64,000 nucleotides of DNA from assembly GCF_000712075.1 (NCBI RefSeq), contig NZ_JONW01000009.1, positions 62,001 to 126,000 of the forward strand, in the 5' to 3' direction. This stretch comes from Caulobacter sp. UNC358MFTsu5.1 (GTDB lineage Bacteria > Pseudomonadota > Alphaproteobacteria > Caulobacterales > Caulobacteraceae). Every line of letters begins with the position of its first letter. Positions within the stretch are counted from its first letter, which is position 1. Below are positions 19,275 to 26,470 of this stretch, piece after piece. The translations under genes and the position numbers were made by a program. The notes below the pieces were generated by a model that was not told the origin of the DNA, did no database searches, and saw only the letters and a list, made by a program, of their open reading frames with translations.

Positions 19275-19432
19275 GACCTAAGTCCCCTCGAATGTGTGGC
19301 GGGAGCGTCTGCCCTCGCCTTCTGTAAGGTAAGAGACCTGGGCCATGCCGATTGGAGGCGCCGGGTCGGATGAAACTTTCGTAAGGCTGCGTCTTTTGAA
19401 GGTTTCGGCCGATTCCCGGGGAAATCCAGCGT
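19275..19432 (-). promoter_or_regulatory. Gap between the two sigma modules
   Basis: 158 bases separating module 2 (19433-20936) from module 1 (17905-19274). It is the only space where module 1 could have its own promoter. It includes an A/T-richer stretch at 19370-19402. I could not assign a -35/-10 pair with confidence. Confidence 0.35.
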
Positions 19433-19750
19433 CTAGCGGCGCGCCAGGCCCTGGCCGCCCAGGGCGACGACGACACCCGCCGCCACGGTCAGGATCCCGG
19501 CGACCGGAAGCAAGACGGGCGCCAGGGTCTGGACCGCCAGGTCCAGGGCCGGGGCGCAGGCCCACAGCACCGCGCCGGCGGCCACGGCGGTCACGGCGGC
19601 CGAGGCCAGCTTGATCCGCAGCTCGCGCCGGCCCACGGCCTGCATCACCTCGGCGACGAACATCGCGTCGACCGATGGGCGCGCCGAACCGGATTGGGCC
19701 GGAGCGGCCTCCTCGGACAAAAAGGCGGCCAGGCGTTCGTCGGGGGTCAT
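19433..19750 (-). CDS. Small membrane protein coupled to second ECF sigma factor (candidate anti-sigma)
   Basis: A 105-residue protein: about 45 soluble residues (MTPDERLAAFLSEEA... with SVDAMFVAEVMQAVGRRELR), then two hydrophobic segments (around LASAAVTAVAAGAVLWAC and LAPVLLPVAGILTVAAGVV). The ATG overlaps the sigma stop codon (ATGA), so expression is coupled. It shares the pattern D-x-x-F-x-x-x-V-x6-R-x-x-LR with the 17905-18270 protein at the same place in the other module. No known domain recognised. Candidate membrane-bound anti-sigma factor of an unusually small kind; this is inference from gene coupling. Confidence 0.68.
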   Translation of the reverse strand: MTPDERLAAFLSEEAAPAQSGSARPSVDAMFVAEVMQAVGRRELRIKLASAAVTAVAAGAVLWACAPALDLAVQTLAPVLLPVAGILTVAAGVVVALGGQGLARR

Positions 19751-20262
19751 GACGCGTCTCCCAGTACTGATAACAGTCTCTCACGTCCTCGGTTCACATG
19801 CGACTTCACCGTGCCCAGGGGCAGGTTCAGCACCTCGGCCGCCTCGCCGTGCGACCAGCCCTGGCCCAGGCACAGGGTGACGCAGGCCCTTTGATCCGGC
19901 GGCAGGTCGGCCAGGGCCGCCTCCAGGGCCATGCGGTCGGCCGGATCGGCCTGTCGTGGGGCCTCCTCGGCCTGGTCCCCGCGCCAGGCCTCGTCGCGGC
20001 GGGCGGCGCGGCGGGCCGAGCGGCTGTGGTCCAGGGCCTTGCGCCAGGCGATGCCGAACAGCCAGGCCCGGAAGCCCTCGTCGTCGCGCAACCGGTTGAG
20101 CCCGGACCAGGCCGCCAGGAAGGCTTCCTGGGCGATGTCGTCGGCGTCGCCGAAGCCGCTCTTGCGCAGGAAGCCGCGCAAGGATCGCTCGTGCGCCGCC
20201 ACCAGCCGGGCGAAGGCGGATTGCGACCCGCCCCGCGCGGCCCGGACCAGCGGCGCGTCCAT
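19747..20262 (-). CDS. ECF-type RNA polymerase sigma factor (module 2)
   Basis: A 171-residue group-4 sigma factor: region 2 at about residues 12-75 (DDIAQEAFLAAWSGLNR, FRAWLFGIAWRKALDHSR) and region 4 at about 115-165, with SHGEAAEVLNLPLGTVKSH nearly identical to that of the module-1 sigma. The ATG at 20262 overlaps the stop of the upstream membrane protein by one base (TGATG), and its own stop overlaps the downstream gene. The frame stays open further upstream, but that part reads through the membrane-protein gene in the wrong frame. Together with its neighbours it forms the second copy of the three-gene unit. Confidence 0.92.
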   Translation of the reverse strand: MDAPLVRAARGGSQSAFARLVAAHERSLRGFLRKSGFGDADDIAQEAFLAAWSGLNRLRDDEGFRAWLFGIAWRKALDHSRSARRAARRDEAWRGDQAEEAPRQADPADRMALEAALADLPPDQRACVTLCLGQGWSHGEAAEVLNLPLGTVKSHVNRGRERLLSVLGDAS

Positions 20263-20708
20263 CAGAGGCGAGGCTCTCGATCCACCAGGATCGACACCAC
20301 CGACGACACGGCCAGGGCGCCCATCACGAAGGCGACGATGATGAAGGCCGGGCCCGCCTCCCCGTAGAAGCCAGTCAACGACGCGAAGGTGAAGCCGGCG
20401 CAGAGGCAACCGAAGAGCGCCACACGGGACCACCCGTGATAGCGGCGGTAGCGGCGACGGTGGTAGCGGCGATGGCCGCGATCGTCGTTGTCGTCGTCCG
20501 CTTCGCCCAGCCCGTTGCCGTCGTTCCAGCGCTTGCTGAGCTTGGCCAGAAGTTCCGGCGGCGGCTCGCGTCCCGACTGGGCGTAGGTCTTGATCAGGTC
20601 CAGCGTGTCGCGGTTGGCCTTGTAGGACAGCCAGCTCTGATAGGCGCCGAACACGAACCAGCTCAGCGGAAAGATCAGCCACCAGTAGGATCGAAAGAGT
20701 TCTTCCAT
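20262..20708 (-). CDS. Membrane protein with PPEL motif, upstream of ECF sigma
   Basis: A 148-residue protein: N-terminal membrane helix (SYWWLIFPLSWFVFGAYQS), a cytoplasmic helix with YAQSGREPPPELLAKLSKRW, a charged loop with many Asp, Arg, His and Tyr (residues about 68-92), and two more membrane helices. It shares the helix/PPEL arrangement with the DUF6249-type protein at 18879-19274, and its first 60 residues are closely related to the 63-residue protein just upstream (20745-20936). GGAG stands nine bases ahead of the ATG, exactly as in that neighbour. It overlaps the sigma gene by one base. Function unknown; presumed input side of the sigma system. Confidence 0.75.
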   Translation of the reverse strand: MEELFRSYWWLIFPLSWFVFGAYQSWLSYKANRDTLDLIKTYAQSGREPPPELLAKLSKRWNDGNGLGEADDDNDDRGHRRYHRRRYRRYHGWSRVALFGCLCAGFTFASLTGFYGEAGPAFIIVAFVMGALAVSSVVSILVDREPRL

Positions 20709-20744
20709 GGTCTTGGTCTCCAGGCGTCCCGGACGCCTTCAGGT

Positions 20745-20936
20745 TCAGCAGGCGCCGCGGACGCGCAGGCGCGCCACCAGCTCGGCGGGCGGCTCCCGGC
20801 CGGCCTCGGCGTAGGATTTCAGCAGGGCCATGGTGTCGCGGCGCGCGCGATAGGCCAGCCAGCTTTGGAAGGCCCCGAACGCGATCCAGCTCAAGGGGAA
20901 CACCAGCCACCAATAAGAGCGGAACAGCTCTTCCAT
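20745..20936 (-). CDS. Truncated duplicate of the PPEL membrane protein
   Basis: A 63-residue protein: MEELFRSYWWLVFPLSW, one membrane helix, then SYAEAGREPPAELVARL and a stop (RGAC). It corresponds to the first half of the 20262-20708 protein, from which it differs at about a third of positions, and lacks the two C-terminal helices. The ribosome-binding site (GGAG, nine-base spacing) is the same in both, so the copy arose by tandem duplication including its leader. An ATG nine bases upstream is less likely since GGAG would touch it. It heads the putative operon. It may still be functional as a single-helix protein. Confidence 0.65.
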   Translation of the reverse strand: MEELFRSYWWLVFPLSWIAFGAFQSWLAYRARRDTMALLKSYAEAGREPPAELVARLRVRGAC

Positions 20937-20983
20937 CGGTCTCATCTCCAGATCGACGCGACCCTTCGCGCCTTTTCTGAAGA

Positions 20984-21643
20984 CTAGTCGGCGCCGACCT
21001 GCTGATTGGATGCGGCGACCCGCGAAATAATTTCGTCCATGGCAGAGAACATCATGGTCGGGCCGTGGTCGGCCAGGGCGCGACGCGTGGCGTAGCCCCA
21101 TTCGACGGCCCCGCAGGCCAGGCCCGCTTCGCGCGCGGCCTCGATGTCGCGCGTCTCGTCGCCGATGCACAGCACCCGGTCCTTGGGGATGCGCGCGGCC
21201 TTGACCACGGCCTTGAACTTGGCGGCCTTGCCGAAGATCGCGGCCCCGCAGCCGTAATGGTCGACCAGGCCCGCCAGCTCGGCGCCCAGGATCGAGCGGA
21301 TCGTGGTCTCGGAATTGGAGCTGACGATCGCCAGCCGCAGCCCGGCGGCCGACAGGGCGCGCAGCAGGTCGCCGGTGCCGGAGAACAGCGGGATGGCGTG
21401 GGCTTCGGCGGCCATCATCTTCTTGCCGTGGGCCGCGACCAGCGGGACCTTCCACAGCGGCAGGCCCAGATAGGCCATGATCTCCCGGCTGGTGCGGCCG
21501 CGGAGCATGGCGATCTCGTCCTCGGTGACCGCCTTGAACTTGAAGCGCTCGGCGAGCGGCCGTACGGCGCGGATGGCCCAGGCCGTGCTGTCGGCCAGCG
21601 TGCCGTCGAAATCGAAGATGACCAGATCGATCTGGGCGTCCAT
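20984..21643 (-). CDS. HAD family hydrolase (phosphoglycolate phosphatase-like)
   Basis: A 219-residue haloacid-dehalogenase-type phosphatase. Motif I is DFDGTLADS (nucleophile Asp11, acid/base Asp13), motif II is IVSSNSE, motif III a Lys in KAAKFKAVVK, and motif IV GDETRDIEAA. A helical cap domain lies between motifs I and II, as in the phosphoglycolate phosphatase/Gph branch. The substrate is not readable. The ATG at 21643 directly abuts the stop of the ArsC-like gene (21644), so the two form an operon. Confidence 0.87.
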   Translation of the reverse strand: MDAQIDLVIFDFDGTLADSTAWAIRAVRPLAERFKFKAVTEDEIAMLRGRTSREIMAYLGLPLWKVPLVAAHGKKMMAAEAHAIPLFSGTGDLLRALSAAGLRLAIVSSNSETTIRSILGAELAGLVDHYGCGAAIFGKAAKFKAVVKAARIPKDRVLCIGDETRDIEAAREAGLACGAVEWGYATRRALADHGPTMMFSAMDEIISRVAASNQQVGAD

Positions 21644-22000
21644 TCAGCCCCCCGAACCCATGGCGCGACCATACACGTCTGGCTTGAATCCGACCAGCAG
21701 TTGATCGCCCGTCGCAAGAACCGGCCGCTTGATCATCGACGGATGGGCCAGCATCAGGTCGATGGCCTTGGCCTGATCGATGCCCTGCTTGTCGGCGTCC
21801 GGCAGCTTGCGGAAGGTGGTGCCGGCCTTGTTGAGCAGGGTTTCCCAGCCCACGGCCTTGCTCCAGGTTTCCAGGCGCGGACGGTCGATCCCGACGGTCT
21901 TGTAGTCATGGAAGGCGTAGGCCACGCCGTGACCGTCCAGCCAGTCCCGCGCCTTCTTCATCGTGTCGCAGGCCTTGATGCCGTAGATCGTGGTCGTCAC
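21644..22000 (-). CDS. ArsC/Spx-family reductase-like protein (YffB type)
   Basis: A 118-residue thioredoxin-fold protein of the ArsC superfamily. The N-terminal signature is YGIKACDTMKKAR, with a single Cys where glutaredoxin-type ArsC proteins also have one; the rest matches the YffB branch (GWETLLNKAGTTFRKL, MIKRPVL). These are often called arsenate reductases, but a role in glutathione-dependent thiol reduction is more likely since no ars genes are here. Start is GTG with GGAG nine bases upstream. It is followed at once by the HAD gene. A 20-bp near-palindrome (22020-22039) lies upstream. Confidence 0.86.
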   Translation of the reverse strand: MTTTIYGIKACDTMKKARDWLDGHGVAYAFHDYKTVGIDRPRLETWSKAVGWETLLNKAGTTFRKLPDADKQGIDQAKAIDLMLAHPSMIKRPVLATGDQLLVGFKPDVYGRAMGSGG

Positions 22001-22019
22001 GCCTGATTGCTCCGTGCGC

Positions 22020-22039
22020 GTCAGATTCTCGAGTCTGAC
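22020..22039. promoter_or_regulatory. Near-perfect 20-bp palindrome
   Basis: GTCAGATTCTCGAGTCTGAC, symmetric except one pair. It lies 19 bases ahead of the GTG of the ArsC-like gene and after the end of the marR gene. It could be an operator for the ArsC/HAD pair or the stem of a marR terminator; a T-run on the minus strand (TCTTTTTCCGTTTT, about 22063-22076) lies between it and marR, so the operator reading is preferred. Confidence 0.45.
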
Positions 22040-22112
22040 AGCCTAGAGTTCGCGCGCCATCGGGCAAAACGGAAAAAGACCTGGGTGAACACCCCGGGCG
22101 TCCCGATCCGGG

Positions 22113-22556
22113 TCAGGCCAGGGCCAGAAGCCCCGCGCGCAGGGCGTCGCCGCCTTGCGGCAGTCCCGCCTCGACCTCGGCGTGGGTCGAGGTCCAGACC
22201 GGCAAGGCGCGCGCCAGCACCGACATGCCCGCTGGAGTCAGGGCCAGCCGGCGGTTGCGGCGGTCCTTGGGGTCGATGGCCACCGTCAGCAGGCCGCGTC
22301 GCTCCAGCGGCTTGAGATTGGCGGTCAGGGTGGTGCGGTCCATGGCCAGCAGGCCGGCCACCGAACCGATGGTCGGGGGCTCGGGCCGGTTCAGCGACAT
22401 CAGCAGCGAGAACTGGCCGCTGGTCAGCTCGAACGGGCGCAAGGCGTCGTCGAAGCGCCGCGCCAGGGCCCGCGCCGCGCGCTGGGCGTGCAGGCACAAA
22501 CAGGTGTCCTTCACGTGGAGGGTGGCGGCGTACGGGACCTGCAGGGGCTTTGACAC
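22113..22556 (-). CDS. MarR family transcriptional regulator
   Basis: A 147-residue winged helix-turn-helix repressor. The recognition helix is around GLLAMDRTTLTANLKPLERRG and the wing around IDPKDRRNRRLALT. Near the N-terminus is CLC (Cys19 and Cys21), which could sense oxidants or thiol-reactive compounds. Start is GTG; no ribosome-binding site is seen, so it may be leaderless. It is divergent from a DUF899 gene, and the perfect palindrome GTTGATATCAAC lies between them, 11 bases from its own start. Self-repression plus control of the DUF899 gene is the natural reading. Confidence 0.88.
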   Translation of the reverse strand: MSKPLQVPYAATLHVKDTCLCLHAQRAARALARRFDDALRPFELTSGQFSLLMSLNRPEPPTIGSVAGLLAMDRTTLTANLKPLERRGLLTVAIDPKDRRNRRLALTPAGMSVLARALPVWTSTHAEVEAGLPQGGDALRAGLLALA

Positions 22557-22567
22557 GGTCTAATTAT

Positions 22568-22579
22568 GTTGATATCAAC
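22568..22579. promoter_or_regulatory. Probable MarR operator
   Basis: GTTGATATCAAC is a perfect 12-bp palindrome in an A/T-rich island between marR and the DUF899 gene; symmetry extends loosely outward (AT on the left, GT on the right). MarR proteins commonly bind such palindromes in the divergent promoter. Inference from position and symmetry. Confidence 0.65.
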
Positions 22580-22631
22580 GTTATCTGTCAAGGCCGGAGG
22601 CCGGGCGGGCTCACGAACAGGGAGAAGGACG

Positions 22632-23372
22632 ATGGCGAACCCGAAGGTCGCGTCGCGAGAGGAATGGCTGGAAGCGCGCAAGGCGCTGCTGGTCCATGAA
22701 AAGGAAGAGACGCGGCTGCGCGACCGCAACGCCGCCGAGCGCCTGGCCCTGCCCTGGGTCAAGATCGACAAGACCTACACGTTCGACACCCCGACCGGCC
22801 GCAAGACCCTGGACCAGCTGTTCGACGGGCGCAGCCAGCTGGTGGTCTACCACTTCATGCTGCCGCCCGAATGGGAGGCCGGCTGTCCAGGCTGCTCGTT
22901 CCTGGTCGACCATCTGGACGGGACCCTGCCCCACCTGAACCATCACGACGTGACCCTGATCGCCGTGTCGCGCGCGCCGCTGGACAAGGTCGCCGCCTAC
23001 AAGGCGCGGATGGGCTGGAAATTCCCCTGGGTCTCGTCGTTCGGCGGCGAGTTCAACTACGACTTCGGCGTCTCCTTCACGCCGGAGACCATCGCGGCCG
23101 GCGCCACCTACAACTTCGAGCCCGCCAGCCCGGATTCGGGCGAGGCCCCGGGCATGAGCTCGTTCTTCAAGGACGAGACCGGCCAGGTGTTCCACACCTA
23201 TTCCAGCTACGGCCGCGGCGGCGAGGAGCTGATCGGGACCTACATGATCCTCGATCGCGCGCCCCTGGGCCGCAACGAGTCCGGCAACATGGGCGACTGG
23301 ATGCGTCGCCATGACGAGTACGAGGACGCCGAGCCCGTCAAGGCCTGCCACGCCGAAGCGATCCCGGCCTAG
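22632..23372 (+). CDS. DUF899 family thioredoxin-like protein
   Basis: A 246-residue protein of the DUF899 family, with a predicted thioredoxin fold. The family motif EWEAGCPGCSFLVD gives a CPGC pair (Cys85, Cys88). Other conserved stretches are LPWVKIDKTYTFDT, FPWVSSFGGEFNYDFGVSF and FHTYSSYGRG. ATG at 22632 follows GGGAGAAGGA; the longer frame from 22566 would start inside the promoter. It is under the likely control of the divergent MarR. A reductase or detoxification role is suggested by the fold, not demonstrated. Confidence 0.88.
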   Translation: MANPKVASREEWLEARKALLVHEKEETRLRDRNAAERLALPWVKIDKTYTFDTPTGRKTLDQLFDGRSQLVVYHFMLPPEWEAGCPGCSFLVDHLDGTLPHLNHHDVTLIAVSRAPLDKVAAYKARMGWKFPWVSSFGGEFNYDFGVSFTPETIAAGATYNFEPASPDSGEAPGMSSFFKDETGQVFHTYSSYGRGGEELIGTYMILDRAPLGRNESGNMGDWMRRHDEYEDAEPVKACHAEAIPA

Positions 23373-23381
23373 GCGTCCGCC

Positions 23382-23621
23382 ATGCTGTGCTGCGCGCTGG
23401 GACTGCTGGCCGTTCTGACCGGGGCCTCGGCGCGCGGCCTGCGGGCGCTGCTGGGCGCGTGGCCGATGGCGATCGTCGCCGGCGGCGCCGTCACGGCCCT
23501 GGCCGTCCTGGTCCCGCAGCACCTCGAGCACTATCGCCAGCGGGCCCTGGCCCACGACCGCACGGTGCTGGCCGAGATCGTCGCCGCGCCGCTCTGCTCG
23601 GGGCCGCCCCGCTTCCGCTAG
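23382..23621 (+). CDS. Small hypothetical membrane protein
   Basis: A 79-residue reading frame starting 9 bases after the DUF899 stop, with an N-terminal hydrophobic stretch (LCCALGLLAVLTGAS), a second one (MAIVAGGAVTALAVLVP) and a helical charged end. No family recognised and no strong ribosome-binding site, but codon usage is like its neighbours and it fills the space up to the convergent regulator gene, with which it overlaps by four bases. It could be co-expressed with the DUF899 gene. Moderate belief that it is real. Confidence 0.45.
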   Translation: MLCCALGLLAVLTGASARGLRALLGAWPMAIVAGGAVTALAVLVPQHLEHYRQRALAHDRTVLAEIVAAPLCSGPPRFR

Positions 23622-24376
23622 ACGCCGGCCCGGCGCGCCACTTCGCTGCGGCGGGCCCGGATCAGCGCCCTCGCCTCCTCCAGCGCGTCGGCCTCGACCA
23701 CGGCCATCAGGTTGTCGATCACCCGCCCCAGATGCTCGCGCATCGCCGTGCGGGCCGCGACCGGATCGCGGGCCTTCAGGGCGTCGAGGATCTCCTGGTG
23801 GTCGTTGACCAGGGGCTGGGCCCGCATCCTTCCCGCCCGCTCCAGCAGCTCGCGGCAGGCCGGCTGGTAGCGCAGATCCCACAGGTTCTCGACCATGGCC
23901 ACCAGCACGCCGTTGCGGCTGGCCTTGGCGATGGCGACGTGGAAGCGCCGGTCCGCCAGGTCGGCCAGCGCCCCGAAGTCATGCTCCTCGGCCATGTCGT
24001 GCAGGATGACCGTCAGCTCGTCGAGCTGGTCGTCGGTCATCACCGCCGCCGCCAGGGCGCAGGCGTCGCCTTCGATCAGCCGCCGGGCCTCGACCAGCTC
24101 GAAGGCGCTGACCTCGAGCCGGGGCGCGGAGACCTCGGGGCGCGGGGCGTCGGCCACATAGACCCCCGCCCCGTGCCGCGCCTCGACCAGGCCCCGCGCC
24201 TCCAGGATGATCATCGCCTCGCGGATGGTCGGCCGGCTGACCTTGTGGTCGTCGGCCAGGTCGCGCTCGGACGGAAGCCGCTCGCCCGTCGCCCAGCGCC
24301 CGTCGCGGATCGAGGCCGCGATCAGGTTGGCGATGTGCTGGCGCAGCTTCCGCGAGTCGGCGACGGGCTCGGCCAC
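23618..24376 (-). CDS. FadR-subfamily GntR transcriptional regulator (FCD)
   Basis: A 252-residue regulator: N-terminal winged helix (residues about 8-75, with SERDLADDHKVSRPTIREAM and the wing GLVEARHGAGVYVAD) and a C-terminal all-helical FCD ligand-binding domain that keeps the Asp/His metal-site residues (RRFHVAIAKASRN, REHLGRVIDNL). UxuR/ExuR-type hexuronate regulators belong to this group. The GTG start is 7 bases after the glucuronidase stop, so both are one transcript. It is the obvious candidate to bind the two palindromes at 28759-28773 and 28953-28967. Ligand probably a uronate-pathway intermediate; inference from context. Confidence 0.88.
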   Translation of the reverse strand: MAEPVADSRKLRQHIANLIAASIRDGRWATGERLPSERDLADDHKVSRPTIREAMIILEARGLVEARHGAGVYVADAPRPEVSAPRLEVSAFELVEARRLIEGDACALAAAVMTDDQLDELTVILHDMAEEHDFGALADLADRRFHVAIAKASRNGVLVAMVENLWDLRYQPACRELLERAGRMRAQPLVNDHQEILDALKARDPVAARTAMREHLGRVIDNLMAVVEADALEEARALIRARRSEVARRAGV

Positions 24377-24383
24377 GGCGGGA

Positions 24384-26330
24384 TCAGACCTTGGCCGGCT
24401 TGCTCCACAGCGCGCGGGCGCGATGGGCCACCAGCTTGGGCTTCCGCTCGCGGGTGAAGAAGCCTTTGTGGTTCAGCGCCCCGATCCGCATGATGCTCTG
24501 CGAGGTGCGGAAATCGGCGAAGGCCCAGGGGTGGGTGCCGAAGATGAACGGGTATTCGCCCAGCACCCGGATATACATCTCGACCATGTCGGCCTGGTAT
24601 TCCTCGGTCCACATCTCGGGCGGATGGGCGTGCATGCCGGCCACCGCGTCGGCGCCGAACTCCGTGAACATGATCGGCTTGTTCGGGTGGCGGGCGCGCA
24701 GCTTGGCGACGTCGTTCTTCAGCGCCTCCTCGGCCAAGTCCAGCTGGCCCGACAGCGAGTACCAGCCCTGGTAGGAGTTGGTGCAGATCACGTCGCCCAG
24801 GGCCTGCCAGTCGGTCGAGCCGCCCTGGACGCTGACGATGGTCACCGGCCGGGTGGAGTCCAGCTGGCGGGTCAGGTCGAACAGCGGCGAGAAGAACTTC
24901 AGGCCGGTCTCGTTGCCGCCGGGCGGCTCGGGATCGGTCGTGTGGAAGGGTTTCACCAGCGGCTCGTTGGCCAGCGACCACATGATCACGCAGGGGTGGT
25001 TCTTGTCGCGACGGACCAGATCGACGATGTCCTGCCGAAGCTGCTTGGACCGCGCCTCCTGGATCTCCGGCGGATCGGCGAACACCAGGCTGACGGCGGG
25101 GGTCTCGTCGATGACCAGCAGGCCGTGCTCGTCGGCCAGCATCATCGCTTCCTCGCTGTAGGGATAGTGCGAGGTGCGGAAGCTGTTGCCGCCGAGCCAT
25201 TTCAGCAGCTCGAAGTCGCGGATGATCGAGGGCACGTCCAGGCCGCGGCCGTGGATCGGGAAGTCCTCGTGCTTGCCGAAGCCGCGCAGGAACACCGGCT
25301 TGCCGTTCAGCAGCAGCTTGTCGCCCTTGGCCTCGATGGTGCGCACGCCGATCTTGAAGGCGTATTCGTCGGACGCCGCGCCGTTCTCCAGGCGGATCGT
25401 CAGGGTGTAGAGGTGCGGGTCCTCGGGGCTCCAGAGGCGCGGGGTCTTCAGCGACACGACGATCGAGCCCTTACCGGCGCCGAGCGCGACCGAGCCCTTC
25501 TGTTCGCCCTTGTCGTCGGAGATCGTCACGCTGGCCTTGCCCGACCACGGGGCGCTGGTCTCCAGGTCGATCGAGACCTTGCCGTCCAGGGTGGTCTTCA
25601 CCGTCACGTCCTTCAGGTGGACGTCGGGCGTCGTGAACAGCAGCACCGGACGGTGGATGCCCGAATAGGGGAAGAAGTCGTAGGCCGTCTGCGGGAAGTG
25701 GACGGTATGCATGTGCCAGCGCGCGCGGTCGGGCGTGGCGGGCACGCGGTCCAGCTGGATCTTGTTCTCGACCAGCACGGTCAGCACGTTCTCGCCGTCC
25801 AGCGACACCGCGTCGGTGATGTCGAAGGCGAACGGCAGGTGGCCGCCGACGTGGCCGCCCAGCGGCTTGCCGTTCAGCCAGACCTTGGCGGTGTAGTTCA
25901 CCGAGCCGAAGCGCAGGTGGATGCGCTGGCCGGCCCAGCCCTTGTCGACGCGGAAGTCGGTCTCGTACCAGGCCGAGCCGACATAGTTGCGTACGTCGTC
26001 GAAGATGTCGTTCCAGCTGGCCGGGACTGGGATCAGGCGGAAGTCCTTCAGCCCCTTCTGCCAACCCTCGGCCTCGCCGACGTCCTTGGGATCGGTGCGG
26101 AAGCGCCAGGTGGCCGCCAGGCTCTTGGTCGAGCGCGTGGCGCTTTCGTGGGGATAGAGGATGCTGGGGGCGCCCACGGCCGGACCCGGCTTGGCCGCCC
26201 GCGCCTGGGCCTGGGTGGCGCCGGCCGCCACGCCGGCCAGCACCATGCCGCCCGACACGCCGACCATGCTCCTGCGGGTGACCTGACCCCGCGGGGCCTC
26301 GCCGCCGTCTTTGCCCGAATTGTCAGCCAT
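24384..26330 (-). CDS. Glycoside hydrolase family 2 (beta-glucuronidase-type), Tat-exported
   Basis: A 648-residue GH2 enzyme. The N-terminus has a twin-arginine signal (TRRSMVGVSGGMVLAG), so it is exported folded to the periplasm. The sugar-binding jelly roll (about 55-230), the Ig-like domain (about 230-320) and the TIM barrel follow. The acid/base Glu is in WSLANEP and the nucleophile Glu in FTEFGADA. Its neighbours (uronate-type regulator, TonB receptor, mannonate dehydratase) favour glucuronide as the substrate, freeing glucuronate; beta-galactosidase activity is less likely. ATG at 26330. It is followed by the regulator gene. Confidence 0.87.
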   Translation of the reverse strand: MADNSGKDGGEAPRGQVTRRSMVGVSGGMVLAGVAAGATQAQARAAKPGPAVGAPSILYPHESATRSTKSLAATWRFRTDPKDVGEAEGWQKGLKDFRLIPVPASWNDIFDDVRNYVGSAWYETDFRVDKGWAGQRIHLRFGSVNYTAKVWLNGKPLGGHVGGHLPFAFDITDAVSLDGENVLTVLVENKIQLDRVPATPDRARWHMHTVHFPQTAYDFFPYSGIHRPVLLFTTPDVHLKDVTVKTTLDGKVSIDLETSAPWSGKASVTISDDKGEQKGSVALGAGKGSIVVSLKTPRLWSPEDPHLYTLTIRLENGAASDEYAFKIGVRTIEAKGDKLLLNGKPVFLRGFGKHEDFPIHGRGLDVPSIIRDFELLKWLGGNSFRTSHYPYSEEAMMLADEHGLLVIDETPAVSLVFADPPEIQEARSKQLRQDIVDLVRRDKNHPCVIMWSLANEPLVKPFHTTDPEPPGGNETGLKFFSPLFDLTRQLDSTRPVTIVSVQGGSTDWQALGDVICTNSYQGWYSLSGQLDLAEEALKNDVAKLRARHPNKPIMFTEFGADAVAGMHAHPPEMWTEEYQADMVEMYIRVLGEYPFIFGTHPWAFADFRTSQSIMRIGALNHKGFFTRERKPKLVAHRARALWSKPAKV

Positions 26331-26397
26331 CCGTACGCCCTCGCCTGTTGAAACGTCTTTTGAAGTCGAACCTAGCGGCGAATCCCGCCGCCAGGAC

Positions 26398-26431
26398 CAG
26401 AAAGAAGAAAGGCGGCGGGCCGAAGCCCGCC
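26398..26431 (-). terminator. Rho-independent terminator after the TonB receptor gene
   Basis: GGCGGGC-CGAA-GCCCGCC (26414-26431) with, on the minus strand, CGCCTTTCTTCTTTC directly after the stem. It lies 40 bases past the receptor stop, so the receptor and the glucuronidase are separate transcripts. Confidence 0.8.
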
Positions 26432-26470
26432 TCGAGGACCCCGGGAGAAAGTCCTAGTAGTTCAGCGCCC

